A stretch of DNA of 64,000 nt from Coptis chinensis (Eukaryota > Streptophyta > Magnoliopsida > Ranunculales > Ranunculaceae): NCBI GenBank assembly GCA_015680905.1, contig CM027379.1:97019001-97083000 (forward strand), read 5' to 3'. The notes under the pieces are model-generated. The model was not told the DNA's origin, searched no databases, and saw only the letters and a list, made by a program, of their open reading frames with translations. The stretch's first letter is position 1; each line of letters opens with the position of its first letter. Shown piece by piece: positions 10,825-23,823 of this stretch. Position numbers and translations under genes: made by a program.

Positions 10825-12055
10825 GGAGTATATAAGCTAAAATCAAGGGAGAGAGAAACCATTCATTGTCTTAGGATCCAAACCATTTGGTATGTTTAGT
10901 TTCTTGTCTAGTTTTTCAATTCATGTTTTTATTTTTTTGTTTGTTTTATTTCATTTCAATCTAAACTTGTTATTTACTTGTTTGATCTTATTTCAATCTT
11001 CAATCTCATCTTGTTGTTCTTCTTTCAAGTTTGTTTCAATCTTTCTTCAATGTTTTCAAGTCATTTCAATACAAACAATCAAAGCTTCCAAGTTTTCATT
11101 AGCTTAGAACCATTCGTATCCATACAAGAGTCTACCTTTCTTCTTCACATCTCCCTCACTCAAACTCTAAACAATTTAGGATGAACTTCACTTCTGAAAG
11201 CAAACTCTTTTGAAGTTACTACTACTACCTAAAGCTTCCGTACATGATATGGATTGTGAAGTCCTGTAAAAAGATTAACTTTATTAGTTTTTAAATATTT
11301 TAAGAATTAGGAAAAGGCTTTTTACTATGGGCTTCGTGTTAGGCCTGGATGTTAAGCCTGTGAAACGGGCTTTGGTAGTGGGTGGGCTTTCTAATTAATA
11401 TTTAATTAATTAATTAATTTTTTTTTTGTATTTTTTATCAAACCAACGGCCAAGTCATTTAGGAATTTGAGGGAGGTTATCCATGTGTGCACGTTCCTTA
11501 ATTAGAGAACCCCAAATTCTGTTAGTTTTCTAGACACCGTTTAAAATGAAGAAAAATAATTTTTTAAAATTGTAGTTGATAGCATACGAGTATTGTACTG
11601 TACTCGTGAGAGAAGATTGCAAATAATATTAAAAAATTAATTTAAGCTACCTAGGGCACGTGCCCGCTTAGAATTAGGGCAAATTGTGCGCGATGCGCGC
11701 CTAAGAAGGAGAATGCGATCGCGCTCAGTGAAGGCAATTTGAGGGCGCGCGCGTTCGTGAGTTAAAACTAGGGTTCAAATTTTTAGAGTCAGGTCACGGG
11801 AGGGCATGGAGTTGGTTGAACAACTCGTATGCTCTTGAACAGTAGCAGAAAAAATTGAAGAAATTATGAACAATGTTTTTAGTGTTATTTTTAGTGAATA
11901 GTGAAAACAGTTTTTGTATTCTAAACTCGCTATACGTAACAAAGCAAGATGGCAAGCGGTGCCATTTGACAAGAGAAGAAAAGTAGATGTGAAAACAGTA
12001 GTTCTAACATGCTAAAATCATTCTAATCAATTAATAATAATACTCTCAAATATGT
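10825..12055. other. Spacer with T-rich tract, TTAA microsatellite and GC-rich patch
   Basis: A T-rich tract with a (TTTCAATC)-like flavour spans about 10890-11060. A TTAA repeat and T-run lie at 11391-11428. A GC-rich patch at about 11655-11755 contains GTGCGCGATGCGCGCC and GGGCGCGCGCG strings resembling the motif arrays. No credible gene was seen. Confidence 0.45.
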
Positions 12056-14587
12056 TGATATATCGGAGTAGTCGTGTTCGATCCACTCTTGCTTGCATGT
12101 ACTTGTAAATGAATTTAGACTAGCTAACTATTGCACTAATGAGAGAGTAATAATATGCTAAAAACAGTAAATTTAAGATGGGAAAACAATCATTTAATGA
12201 ATGATAAAAGAATATAGAGAGGGGCAATCAACCAACCAATTCGATCGACCATTAGGTTGGTTATCGAATTGCTTGTTGATCCCTAGTGAATACCAAGTCA
12301 TCTCTGATCATGGATTCACTAGCATGAGAGTTTAACTCCACCACAAATCTCTTTAATAGTGGCTCTAAACTCTAGTTCAACTCTTATGGTTTTTATCTCT
12401 AAACAACCATGAGAATCAAACTTGAACGCTATTCTAAACAATAACCATTCTAATTAATCAATCATCCTCACATGGCTTCATAAACCCCCTCTAATGGAGG
12501 TTTAGCCTTGTATCATCGGAATTATACTAACTAAATAATAATAATAAGACATAATAAAGTAAAGAAGAATTGAATAAACAAGCTTTTATTGAAATGTTTC
12601 TAATGGAGGCTACAAGAATAAACTAATTCTAACCCTAAACTAAACTACAACTATACTAAACTAATTAGAGACTAAGAGGAGGAAGGAGAGAATAAGTTTA
12701 GTATTAACCCTCTTTATATAGGAGAGGGTTAGGGTTATATTTTCGTGCATAGGCCAAAAAGGGAGACTTTGGGCCTCTAAAGTGTGCCCAAAATCCATTA
12801 GGTTAAGTCTAAAAGGGCCAATTCTACTGGAAATTACTTCAATACCATTTTCATCCACTTTATAGCTTTGATTGGGGCAAGGCTGGGTCCATTGGAAAGC
12901 TTATTTTGAGCTGGTCATTTTGACGTAAAGTAGGCCTAATTCCGAGGCCCGAGTCCAAAGATACATGATAGAATGAAAATAAACTCTTTCTATCCTATAA
13001 ATAATGATTTATGCAAGGAATAAGAAAGCTAGTTATTTTACGTTAGATCAAAGTATCTACTCTCAATTATCATGTAATAAACTTAGAGTAAAAAATTTGT
13101 TCCACTCTTAGTTGTTTAGAACGTAACAGTTTCACTAACTTAAACAATTCTACAATACCTATGAGAGCAATGTTTTTAATAATACTAATATGTGGGAATA
13201 ACTAATTAAGATATTCTAAATTATGCTATAGCAATTAAATACAAAGATGTGAATGAGAAGGAATTAGAGAGATTTGAAATCCACCTTGATTAATCCCTAA
13301 TATGGTAGTGCGGAATTGTTGCACTCCTAATTTTTAGGTTTTCACATAAAGATTAGGTCTTTTTATCCCTAATTATTCATGGCATCTCTACCAACTAATA
13401 ATTAGATGTGAGGCAATTGAAACTCATTCTCATGGTGAATTAACTACCCTCTAGAGTGGAATATCTTACTACAACTATTCTATACTAACACATCAAGTCT
13501 TCATCAAAGCTTCAATCAAACCCCTCTAATGGAGGTTTAGCTATGAATCATAGGACTATCATGGACATAATAATTGAAAGAAGAAGACATAATGAAGAAC
13601 TACTTTATTAAAGATAACTTGAATTGAATTAATAATGGCTAAGCTAATAAAACAATAACTAGGTTTTAAAACTAAAGAAGAAAACTAATTTATTATCTAA
13701 GGGGAAAGAGAGTTAGAGTTGTGCCTTAGTCCTCTTTATATAGGAGAGGGCTAGGTTTACAATTTTGTGCATGGGCTTTATAGCTATGTTTTGGGTCATT
13801 AAATCAAGCCCAAAACCTAATTACTTAAGTCCAAAAAGGGTTTCTTTACTGGAAATTACTGCAATAGCCTTTTTGTCCACTTTTACTCCTTTGATTGGAT
13901 CAAAGTCTAGACCATTAGAAATTTCTTAATGAGCCGGTCGTTTTGACATATAATAGGCCCAATTCTGAGGTTTGAGTCCAAAGACACGGCCTGTGGAAGT
14001 TCTGTTGACTTTTATGCTATATTTCTGCCCTCGTTGACTTTGACTGGGCTTTAAAAATGTTTTTTCTCCTTGAAACTTGAGCTTTAACCATATAACTTCT
14101 TAGCAGCCAACCTTTGCTCCTTTCTCTGACAAAAGTGACATATTTCTTCACATATTTAACTCTAATACCTGAAATACACAAACGTACATAAACAGTACTA
14201 ACTCTTATTTATTATAAGCATAATTGGTCTAAATGCAATATTATTAAATGGTTAAAACTACAGTTTTAGGCTCTTATCAATACGACCATTTGAAGTTCTG
14301 TTGACTTTTCTGTTCTTTTTCTATCCGAATTGACTTTGACTTCCTAGCTTTGATTGGGTTTGAAAATGTTTTTTCTTCTTGATTCTTGGGCTTTAAACAT
14401 AGAACTCTTCTAGCAATCATCTTGACTCGTTTTCCATGAAAAATGACATCTTTAAGCATATAAGCAGCTTCAAGACCTGAAATACACAAAAACACGTACA
14501 CATTACTAACTCTTATTTATTATAAACATAATTGGCCTAAATAGAATACTATTAAGGGGTTTAAAGTAGACTTTTGGGTGCTTATCA
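12056..14587 (+). repeat. Athila-type LTR, interrupted by a sister solo LTR
   Basis: The left part (12056-12965) begins TGATATATCGGAGTAGTCG. The right part (14285-14587) ends TTTTGGGTGCTTATCA. Between them sits a second LTR of the same family (12966-14279). The outer LTR contains a TATA-like CTCTTTATATAGGAG near 12712. Flanking pentamers do not match, and no clear primer site follows, so it may be a decayed solo LTR or the end of a lost element. Confidence 0.6.
12966..14279 (+). repeat. Solo LTR of Athila-type element nested in another LTR, 1314 bp
   Basis: It starts TGATAGAATG and ends GGCTCTTATCA. It is flanked by ATACA (12961-12965) and ATACG (14280-14284), a target-site duplication with one mismatch. 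The outer LTR and this copy share the segment GAAGTTCTGTTGACTTTT on both sides of the junction, which confirms insertion of one family member into another. A TATA-like CCTCTTTATATAGG lies near 13731. Confidence 0.8.
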
Positions 14588-15271
14588 TTATACAATTGCC
14601 TGATGATGTCATTTGTCTTGATGACACGGGATAATGTAATACATTCATCGTGAAAAAATGCCCATTGCCTTCGGATCCTTGCAATTGCTTGGTTTCCTAC
14701 TGCAATTATTGTACCACTTCTATACTAGCCGACCAATTTCTGGCTTTATCATAAATAAGAAAGATGCAGCCTACAGTTATGATGGTCGAAGTCGTTAGTA
14801 GCCTTAGTTCAGAGGCAACTTTGGGTGGTGTACCTGAAAGTTTCTATGCTAATCAGTTTGATGATAGTTTGAAAGTAGAGGCATATGAGCTGATGTTCAA
14901 CTCACAGACAAATGGGGACTGTGTCTGCTATCAACATGTGCACGAGTATAGAAGACAGTTTAACAAATTCATTCCTTCATAGGAAAATGGAGATAGAGTG
15001 AATGTTGTTGAAAGGTTTTGTGATCTCACAACATCTCTCTGTGTATAGTTTTACACATATTCAAGTATCTGGGAATTCTCAAACTAACTCATTCTTGCGG
15101 ATATGCATTTCTATATATGCAGCGTCTCTTCCTGCATTTCATAGTTTTTCACAGTCTATTTTGAAGAAATATATGATTCAATCTGTGTGGTTACCCTGTA
15201 ATGAATTGGTGGCTTTGGCATTTCAAGAGCATCTAGCTAGGGAACTTTAGGATCAAGAACGATGGCATAAC
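14588..15271 (+). other. Unrecognised stretch with a coding-like fragment
   Basis: An open frame at 14764-14982 (72 residues) contains SLSSEATLGGVPESFYANQF and HVHEYRRQFNKFIPS and has balanced composition unlike random AT-rich DNA. Upstream in the same area is a fragment LPDDVICLDDTG, and downstream in another frame are ASLPAFHSFSQSILKKYM and ALAFQEHLAREL. I do not recognise the protein. It may be a decayed host-gene exon lying between two retroelements. Confidence 0.3.
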
Positions 15272-15755
15272 TGTTGGAATTGCTTTGTTATATTTTAATC
15301 TACTTATGTGTCAGCAAAGTCGAGGAGGAGAACTTTGTGAGTTCTCTCCACTTTAGTGGTTTGAAGATAGTCCCACATTAGTTATCCAACACTAACTTAG
15401 TAAGTATATGAGAACTTCCTCTACCATAAGGGCATTGGCTTGGGCTTGGGCTTACTGTGGGTGGTGACTTAGCCAATTGCCTAAACTTGATTTTGCTTCC
15501 AGTTGGCTTCCTATTATGTTTTGGAAACCGAAACCGACAGATAGAGTTATATCGCCGTTCTAAATAGTAGCATGTTCTAGTGCAAGTTAGACTGCTGTAA
15601 CCATTGTATCCTATGAGGAGAAGACGCCACTGTTGCCTTTCTGCACCATTGGAAAGGGCAAAATCTTTCCTTAAGGATAGTGTCACACATGCCTTGGTTG
15701 TTTACTATTCTTGCTGTCCTCGACTCTTTATTGTTTTCTTATTCCGGTTATAACA
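15272..15755 (+). repeat. Copia 5' LTR
   Basis: It begins TGTTGGAATTGC and ends GGTTATAACA. It contains the family hallmark TTCTCTCCACTTTAGTG, AGTCCCACATT and the GGGCTTGGGCTT repeat also found in the LTRs at 20308, 47913 and 52950. Confidence 0.8.
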
Positions 15756-15777
15756 ATCTTAAGGAAAGAATCTCGAT

Positions 15778-16540
15778 ATGTTTACACCACCAAACACGCC
15801 GAACAAGGAAACAAATTCTGGAGTCATGGTGATTACTTCTAATATGAGCGATGTTGTACCTATACTATCTACTCACAACCTACCTGATGTGTCAAAAATT
15901 GAATCCTTCAGCGGTTCTCACTTCAAGTGTTGGAAAGAAAGGATGTTCTCTGCCCTAGATGTACTCAACTATGCAAAGTATCTCACTGATACAACACCCA
16001 TGGAGGGTTTTATTGATTTCAAAAGAAATCATGCTGCTTGGCTCAAAGGGAATAAGGTATGTTGTCATGCAATTTTGAGTACCCTGTCTAATGAGATTTT
16101 TTATATTTATTGTTCATCTAAGAATGCACATGATATATGGGATAATTTGAACAAAATAAATACATAATTGAATATGCTGGTACTCAAAAATATGTTGTAG
16201 GGAATTTTATAAAGTTCCAGATGAGATAGGATAGAGATGTAACGTCTCAAATCCATGATTTTCATGTGCTAGTTAATGATTTGAAAACTAAGGGTATTGA
16301 TTTACCCGAGACCTTTATTGCTGGATGTTTAATTGAAAAACTCCCCGAGTCTTGGAAGCACTATAAAAATAGTATGAAGCATAAATGCAAACAAATGACT
16401 TTTGAAGATGTGATCATTCACATTCATATAAAGGAAAAGAACAAGACTCTGGATGATGTATTGTCTAAGGAATTCAATTCCAAAGCCAATATAGTTGAAG
16501 GTAATCCCAGCAAGTATAACAAAAACTTTTAAAAGCAAAA
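15778..16540 (+). pseudogene. Copia gag region (fossil)
   Basis: The gag signature is visible: FSGSHFKCWKERMFSALDVL near the start, AHDIWDNL in the middle, and LPESWKHYKNSMKHK further on. It starts 22 bases after the LTR. Part of the broken copia element. Confidence 0.7.
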
Positions 16541-16646
16541 GTACAACAATAATAGGACATAGAGCTTTTCAGTACAACACAAGAAGGACACAGATGATCC
16601 TCCCAATGCTAATTTAGTTGAGGGAGATGATATAATCATTATTGTA

Positions 16647-17230
16647 GTGTCACAGGTTTTCATGGCCACTTGGAAGAAGAATTGGGTACTAGATTCTGGT
16701 GCCACCTACCACATCTGTGGTGATGTTGAAGCCTTCTCAGATTACATACTAGTGAAAGATGAAAAAGTCTATATGGGTGACTCAAGGTTTGTTCCTGTTA
16801 AGAGAACATGCAAGATTCTTCTGAAGTTAACTTTAGGGAAAACCCTTTCACTTAGTAATATTTTCACTTAGTAAAGTCTATACTGATTTCTGTGTCATTA
16901 CTGGGAAAAGCTGGTGTCAAGGTGACTTTTGAAAGTGATAAGTTCGTTCTTAATAAGAATGAGAGTTTTGTTGGGAAAGGTTATTGTAATAACATTGGTT
17001 TTTTCATGTTGATTGTATGTGACAAGATTATTATGAATGAGAATAAATTTTCCCCTGCTTACTATATTTGCTTAACTCTTTTAATATATGGCATGGTAGA
17101 TTAGGACATGTGAATGCTCAATATATGAAAAGGATGAAAGCATGTGGTTTATTGTCTGATATTTTTTATTTTTCTACTAATAAATGTGAAATATGCATGT
17201 GCTGAGACTAAAGCCACAAAGAAACCTTGC
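16647..17230 (+). pseudogene. Copia protease and pre-integrase region (fossil)
   Basis: WVLDSGATYHICGD is the copia-type aspartic protease active site, followed by VYMGDSRFVPV. A pre-integrase stretch follows. Part of the broken copia element. Confidence 0.7.
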
Positions 17231-17239
17231 AGAACTATT

Positions 17240-18190
17240 TCTAGAGATAAAACTGAATTACTTATCCTTATTCATACGGATTTAGGTGAATTTAGAACTA
17301 CCATGTCTAGAGGAGGGAAGTTTTATTATATTATATTCATAGATGACTTCTCTAGGTGCACCATGGTATATTTACTCAGAAACAAGTATGAGGCAGGTGA
17401 GATGTTTCTCAAGTATAAAACTAAAGTTGAAAACCAGCTTAACTGTAAGATTAAAAGACTTCGGTCTGACAAGGGTGGAGAATATGAGTCCAACCCCTTC
17501 TAGGACTATTATGACAAGAATGACATTATTCATGATACAACTCCACCATACTCTCTTGAGTCTAATGGAGTAGTAGAACGGAAAAACAAAACACTAAAAG
17601 AGATGATGAATGCTATGCTTGCAAGTTCTGGAGCTTCCTTGAACTTGTGTGGGGAAGCAATCCTATCTTCTTGCCATATACAGAATAGGATACCTAACAA
17701 GAAAATAGGAAATAAGACACCATATGAATTATGGAACGGTCATGTACCTAATCTGAAATACTTCAAAATGTGGGGGTCTCTTTCAAAGGTTCTAGAGAAC
17801 GAACCTAAAAAGAGAAAATTGGGACCTAGAATTGTTGATTGTGTGTTCATTGGTTATGTTCATAATAGTGTTGCATATATATTTTTAGTAGTAAAATCTG
17901 ATAATAACCTTGTCCATGCTAACACTATTATAGAAATTAAAAATGCTAATTTCTTTGAGAATGTGTTTCCTTTGAAAATTGGCATTGAGAGGTTGGTTGC
18001 TCCTAGTGAACAACAATCAACAAATCCTAAAGTTTATGAACATAAAATTCAAAAGAGTCAAAGAGATAGAAAATCCACCAATTTTGGTGATGACTTTTAC
18101 ACGTTTCTCGTTGATGATGATCCTGTAACATATAATGAGAAAATCAGTTCTAGATATGCACCTTTCTGGAAAGATGCTATAAACTCATAA
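17240..18190 (+). pseudogene. Copia integrase region (fossil)
   Basis: Core blocks include LILIHTDLGEF, FIDDFSRCTMVYLL and LRSDKGGEYES, then the conserved RIPNKKIGNKTPYELWNGH and LKYFKMWGSLSKV. Part of the broken copia element. Confidence 0.75.
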
Positions 18191-18199
18191 CTAGATTCA

Positions 18200-19680
18200 A
18201 TTATATCTAATCACACATGGGAGATAGTTGATCTCCCTCCTGGAGCAAAACCTATACTTTACAAGTGGATCTTCAAAAAGAAACTGAAAATAGATGGTTC
18301 TATTGATAAATACAAGGCTAGACTAGTAGTCAAGGGATTCTCCCCAAAAAAAGACATTGACTATTTTGATACTTATGCTCCTGTAACTAAAATTTCTTCT
18401 ATAAGAGTTCTAATGATATGGTTCTAGTTGCTATACACAATTTATTTATTCATCAAATGGATGTAATATTTATTTTTAAATAGTGATCCTGATGAAAAAA
18501 TATATATGATGCAGCCTGAGGGTACTATAGTACTAGGGAATGAGTATAAGGTATGCAAATTGGTTAAGTCTTTATAAGGGTTGAAACAAGCGCCAAAATA
18601 ATGACATGAAAAATTTGACAGTGTAATGATATCCAATGGATATCACATTAATGATGTTGATAAATGTATTTACTTTAAATCTTTTTATGTGAATACATAT
18701 GTGATTATCTATCTATATGTGGATGACATGTTAATCATGAGTCCTAGCCTTGATGTTGTGACAAACACCAAGATGTTCTTATCCTCCTAATTTGAAATGA
18801 AGGATTTGGGATAAGGTGATGTGATTCTAGGAATCAAAGTTGTCAGAAACAGTGATGGCTATACGCTTTCACAAGAGCATTATGTTGAGAAGTTTTTGAA
18901 AAAGTTTAACTATTATGATAGTAAACCTGTGTCGACACCTTATGAGGCAAATAACAAACTTAAGAAAAATAATCAACATTGTGTCTCTCAGTCTAAATAT
19001 GCCCAAATTATTGGTAGTCTCATGTACTTGATGAATTGCACTAGACCTAACATTATTTATGTAGTTAGCAGGTTAAGCAGATACACTCATTGTCCTAGCA
19101 AGGAACATTAGAGTGCTTTAGAGAGACTAGTCAAGTACTTGAGAGGAACAATGAATTACAACATACGTTTTAGACAAACTCCACCTGTGATAGAAGGTTA
19201 TTATGATGCAAACTGGATATCTGATTATCATAATGTCAAGTCCACTAGTGGTTATATTTTCACCATTAGTGGAGGTGCAGTCACTTATAAATCTTCTAAG
19301 CAGACCTTGATAACTCGTTCAACCATGGAGTCCGAGCTTATTGTTTTAGATAAAGCATGTGCTAAGGCTGAGTGGCTTAGAAACCTCTTGGCATATCTTC
19401 CTATTTGTACAAAACTGCCTCCAGCTGTACCTATGTATTGTGACTGTCAGGCCGTAATAGCAAAGGCAAATAGCAAACTATACAATAGGAAAAGTAGACA
19501 TATACGTCTGAGACACAAGTCTATAAAGCAGCTACTGGAATAATCTGGAGTTGTGGCTCTAGATTATGTGAGGTCAGAGTTAAATTTGGTTGATCCTCTG
19601 ACAAAACCACTTAGTAGGAGGCAAGTGGTTGAAATGTTGAGGGGGATGAAACTTTTGCCTAAGATATAGGGCGACGACAT
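18200..19680 (+). pseudogene. Copia reverse transcriptase and RNase H region (fossil)
   Basis: RT blocks are visible around 18250-19110, with LSQEHYVEKFLKKFNYYDSK and GSLMYLMNCTRPNI. RNase H follows, with MESELIVLDKACAKAEWLRN and NRKSRHIRLRHKSIKQLL. Part of the broken copia element. Confidence 0.75.
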
Positions 19681-20307
19681 TGACGACAGCCCTACTTATT
19701 TGATTGGTAATCCCATGAAGTAAGTTCAAAGGGAAAAACAAGTCACCTAGTCGCTCTGATATACAACCGTCTTTTATTTTGAGACATCCCACCCTATGAC
19801 AAGATAGTAATTTTGTATACATTGTATAACTAGAAATGCAATGAGTAAGAATGAGTTATTTTACTCTTATTGGAATCCATAGTCCATTTTATTATAAGAA
19901 AGTGTATTTTAACTACAATGTACACTTGATGGAAATCCACCTATATGAATGTAGAACAGGGTCAGTTCTTATGGATATTTATGCATGTATCCTAGAGCAT
20001 TCATGAAACACAGGTAGTGCCGGGCCAAAAAGCGCAACACCGCAGAACTGGCATATAATGAAAAAGCAGTGTGGGTGCATGTCATCGATCTATTTTACTA
20101 CAAGGGAATGTTGGCTCAAAGATTTTATATCTACCACTTTCACGTGAGATAAGACAAATTACCCTATGACTAGTTTAAGCCCGTAAGGCACCAGTATCTC
20201 AAGCATTGCGTTTTCGTTTCTCTCTGGCATTTCGTAAACCTTTTTCTTTTGTAATATCCTATTCCAAAATAGTGGGGGAGTATAAGTATTTTGAAATAGT
20301 GGGGGAT

Positions 20308-20820
20308 TGTTGGAATCTCTTTGTTATATTTCAATCTACTTATATGTGAGCAAAGTGGAGGAGGAGAACTTTGTGGGTTCTCTCCACTTTAGTGCTTTGA
20401 AGATAGTCCCACATTGGTTATCCACCACTAACTTACTAAATATATGAGGACTTCCTCTACCATAAGGGCATGTCCTTAGGGTACAAAGGCTTTTGTGTTA
20501 GGAGGGAGGACTCACACAAAGCCGCACACGTGTGCGCCCACCCGCACCGAGCTAAGACGGGTCGGGTTTGGGCTTGGGCTTGGGCTTACTGTGTGTGTGT
20601 CTGGTTAGTGGGTAGTGGCTTGGCCAATTGCCTAAACTTGTTTTTTTACTTCCAGCAGCAAGTTTCGAATTTCTATTCCCAACTGGTTTTCTATCTGTTT
20701 TGGAAACTGACTGTGATCTATCTCACCCCTATATAAACAAGGACTGTGCATCCAGATCTATATACTCATCTATTCTAATAAGAAAACGAACTCCCCAAAA
20801 TAACCGATTTTTGTTCAACA
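20308..20820 (+). repeat. Copia 3' LTR, right end uncertain
   Basis: It starts TGTTGGAATCTC after a purine tract and aligns with the 5' LTR and with the LTRs at 47913 and 52950. The last part diverges from the family, so the end near 20820 (TTCAACA) is tentative. Confidence 0.6.
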
Positions 20821-21832
20821 AGTTTGGTTAAAAAGTTATTCACTAATGTGACAAACTTATTCCCCAGAAGGGCCAAATATCGACTGAAAATGCCCAACCC
20901 TCGAAGAGACCAACACCCTTTCACCATCTCCTCAAACGGTACTCCTCTTATTTACTCCACACTTTCGTTATTATTTTTTCACGCTCAACCACTCTCTTCT
21001 ATCTTCAGTTTCGCCTCTTCATTAGAGATATCTAATACTTATGGGAAACCAACTGCTGATTCCACTGCAAGGTTCGCAATTTAAGAGATTTTATTTTCTT
21101 CTTTTATATTGCTACCACAGCACAATCATCGAAAGCTATATTACGGGAATCTACTCTCTTTACAAGTTTCATTTTCGTTTTGCTGATTTCAATGTCAGAA
21201 ACGAAACTCTCAAAGCACCGTTTGGGTCAATTTTTTTATAGGTACGATCAATTCTCTCTTCTTCTTTATCTATTTCATTGCTTGTGCTCACTATATATAA
21301 ATAAATCTTTGAATTTAATTCTCACTATTTCAAACATTTAATTAGTTTGCTACTTCAGTTAATTTGTTTTTCATCTTTCCTATACATATACATGGGTAAA
21401 CACTGTTTTGTTCTTACAAAGGATTATGAGTCATATATAACAATATTTGTTTTTATTTGAACTTAGAAAAGATTGAAATTGTTACAGAATGGAGTGCTTT
21501 GTGGAACAAGGTCATCAAATAAGAAACCAACTACACATAGAAATTAACGATGAAATAGGAGAATGAGAACGAACCCGTGAAAGATAAATAGTTCGAAGAC
21601 TCCAATTGGACACTGAAAAAATAAATTAAAAAAAGCAAGAAGGCGTGCAAAACAAACGCAATTGACAATTCAACAAAGAGACGAACAAAGACAACCAATT
21701 TAACAGTATGCCTTTCGGTTTCAGATTAAAACTTTGTATTTGTGAATTTTTATCACAATTATATTTCGATTAAACATAGTGATTTTTTCGAATAAACACA
21801 TTTTCTGCAAAATCATATTCATTGGGGAAAAC
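20821..21832. other. Unassigned AT-rich stretch
   Basis: CT-rich sequence at 20930-21130 resembles a 5' leader. A patch at 21490-21710 hints at a basic, Arg/Lys-rich frame, but I cannot assign it. No credible intact gene. Confidence 0.35.
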
Positions 21833-22541
21833 GATACCAATCAATCACCACTAAGATAGCTTGCACTTGGACAATTTACTACTATAATAAAAAGAAACTA
21901 ATTTTTCACTACAACCAATAACCACAACCTAGGCTATGAAATTAACTATCACAAACAAGCAATAGCAATGTAAAGTAACTTACCACAATGAGACACAAAA
22001 TATAACGTGGTTCAGCTAATGATGCATACTTCCACAAGAGCAAATCCTTTTATAAGTGTGGGAAGGGAGATTACAATCACTCCTCTCAAGTCTCTCCAAC
22101 TTACTAGATCTCTCTTTCTCTCCTTACAAGTTTTTTCTCTTTGCAAGGGTTTTCTCTCAATTTTGGCTGCTCTCAAAATTGGGTTTCTCCCAAAGACTTT
22201 CTTTACTAAAAACCTAACTTTGATTTTTATAGTAATTTGAAATTTAGGCGCGTTTGCGAAATTTCGGTTCACTGTAGAAAAATCATAACTCGATTTGTAT
22301 AGGCAAAAGCGCAAGCGCGCTCTGGAATAGGCATAGGAAGGTGCGTGCACGCCTCCTTCTTAACCACATTCTAGTAACTTGTTTCACAAAAAAGATAGAA
22401 AAAAAAAACTATCTTCTTTTTTCAGGCAAGGACATGTGCGCACCTTGGGCAAGGCCAACTCGAATGCGCGCGCGCTCTCACCTCTTCACACGAATAATAC
22501 ATGTTTTGCCAATCTTCCTCATGTGAGGGATAACTCCAACA
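21833..22541 (-). repeat. Tork-like copia 3' LTR
   Basis: On the plus strand it runs from TGGGGAAAACGATACC to GGATAACTCCAACA. It is followed by ATCTCCCCCTCTT, the complement of a polypurine tract. It contains the GC-rich motif AGCGCGCTCTGGAATAGG near 22313. Confidence 0.85.
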
Positions 22542-22629
22542 ATCTCCCCCTCTTGAGCCATGAGGGGGGATACCTCCATGCATTCCCAAATCAACAGGAG
22601 GAGTGTGCTACCATTCCAGCAGTAGCACA

Positions 22630-23820
22630 TCAAACATCAAACTTGCCTTTCGACAAAACTTTGGTCATCATATCCGACCCGTTCTTGTCGGTATAGATCT
22701 TCTCAATGCACAATTGTTTCTCTTTGAGAAATTTTATAATCCCATGATAACGTACATGTATGTGCTTGGATCTAGAATGAAAACTCGGATTCTTGCTCAA
22801 ATAGATGGCGCTCTGACTGTCATACAGAACCACAAACTGTTTCTGCTTTAGCCCTAGTTCATTGAAGAACCTCTTCATCTATAACATCTCTTTGAAACAC
22901 TCAATGGCTAGAATATACTCAGCTTCTGTAATGGAGAGGGCAACATACTTTTGCACCTTAGATTACCAAGAAACTGCTCCCCATGCAAAAATAAACATAT
23001 AACTAGAAGTGGACTTTATCGAGTAAACATCACCTGCCATGTCTGCATCTGTGTAGCCTTCAAGTAAGGTCTTACTCCCACTATAGCACAAACATATTTT
23101 GGAAGTGCCCTTGAGATATCTCAATATCCATTTAACACCTTCCCAATGCTCTTTACCCAGATTTGACAGAAATTGGCTTACAACACTAATGACGAAAGCA
23201 ATATCCAGTTTTGTACACACTATTTCATACATCAAGCTGCCCACTGTGGATGTATACGGAATCTTTTGCATTTCTTTCTGCTCATGATCACCCTTTGGAC
23301 ACATACTTTTGGTCATGCGGAATTGGCCACCAAGTAGACAACTAACTGGCTTCGCTTGGTCCATGTTGAATATCTTCAACACCTTCTCAATATAGCTTTC
23401 TTGAGAAAGCCACAACTTCCCACTCTTTCTATAACGAGTGATCCGCATACCAAGTATCTACTTTGTTTTACCCGAATCCTTCATCTCAAATGACTTACTC
23501 TAGTCTTTCTTCAACTTAGATATCTTGTTGATGTTTTGGCCAACTATCAACATATCATCCACATATAACAAGAGCACTATAAAATCCCTATCTGAAAACT
23601 TTTGAACAAACACACAGTGATCGGAAGCAGACTTCGTGTAGCCATGCTACACCATAAAGGACTTAAACTTTATGTACCACTATCTCAGTGTCTGCTTCAA
23701 CCCATACAAACTCTTTTTTAGTTTGCATACCAAATGTTCCTTGCCTTTGACCTCAAATCCCTATGGCTGGTCCATGTAGACATCTTCCTCAAGATCTTCA
23801 TGAAGAAAAGCTATCTTGAC
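22630..23820 (-). pseudogene. Copia RT (C-terminal part) and RNase H (fossil)
   Basis: RNase H shows FVVLYDSQSAIYLSKN and HIHVRYHGIIKFLKE. Upstream RT shows YRKSGKLWLSQESYIEKVL and VGSLMYEIVCTKLDIAFV. The rest of RT lies beyond the solo LTR at 25325-25620. Part of the broken copia element. Confidence 0.8.
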
Positions 23821-23823
23821 ATC

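Larger units (their letters stand above)
15272..20820 (+). mobile_element. Ty1/copia LTR retrotransposon, broken
   Basis: The 5' LTR is at 15272-15755 and the 3' LTR starts at 20308, preceded by a purine tract with ATAGTGGGGGAT. The internal region reads gag, protease (VLDSGATYHICGD), integrase, RT and RNase H in copia order. The right end, near 20820, is uncertain and no matching target-site duplication was found. The element is broken by around ten changes, and the LTRs differ noticeably, so it is fairly old. The copy at 47913-53584 belongs to the same family by LTR and 3' tail similarity. Confidence 0.8.

Noticed and set aside
10892-11184. Two overlapping plus-strand frames rich in Phe and Leu
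   Set aside because: They translate a T-rich low-complexity tract and are not membrane proteins.
14588-14610. Possible decayed primer site after the outer Athila-type LTR
   Set aside because: Only an ATTGCC-like core matches, with no supporting internal region.
20796-20804. ATAAC near 20800 matching the pentamer before the copia 5' LTR (15267-15271)
   Set aside because: It does not follow a CA end of the LTR and a five-base match is expected by chance; not called as a target duplication.
21490-21710. Basic Arg/Lys-rich frame resembling the start of a Helitron or coiled-coil protein
   Set aside because: Too short, interrupted, and without any diagnostic helicase or Rep motif.
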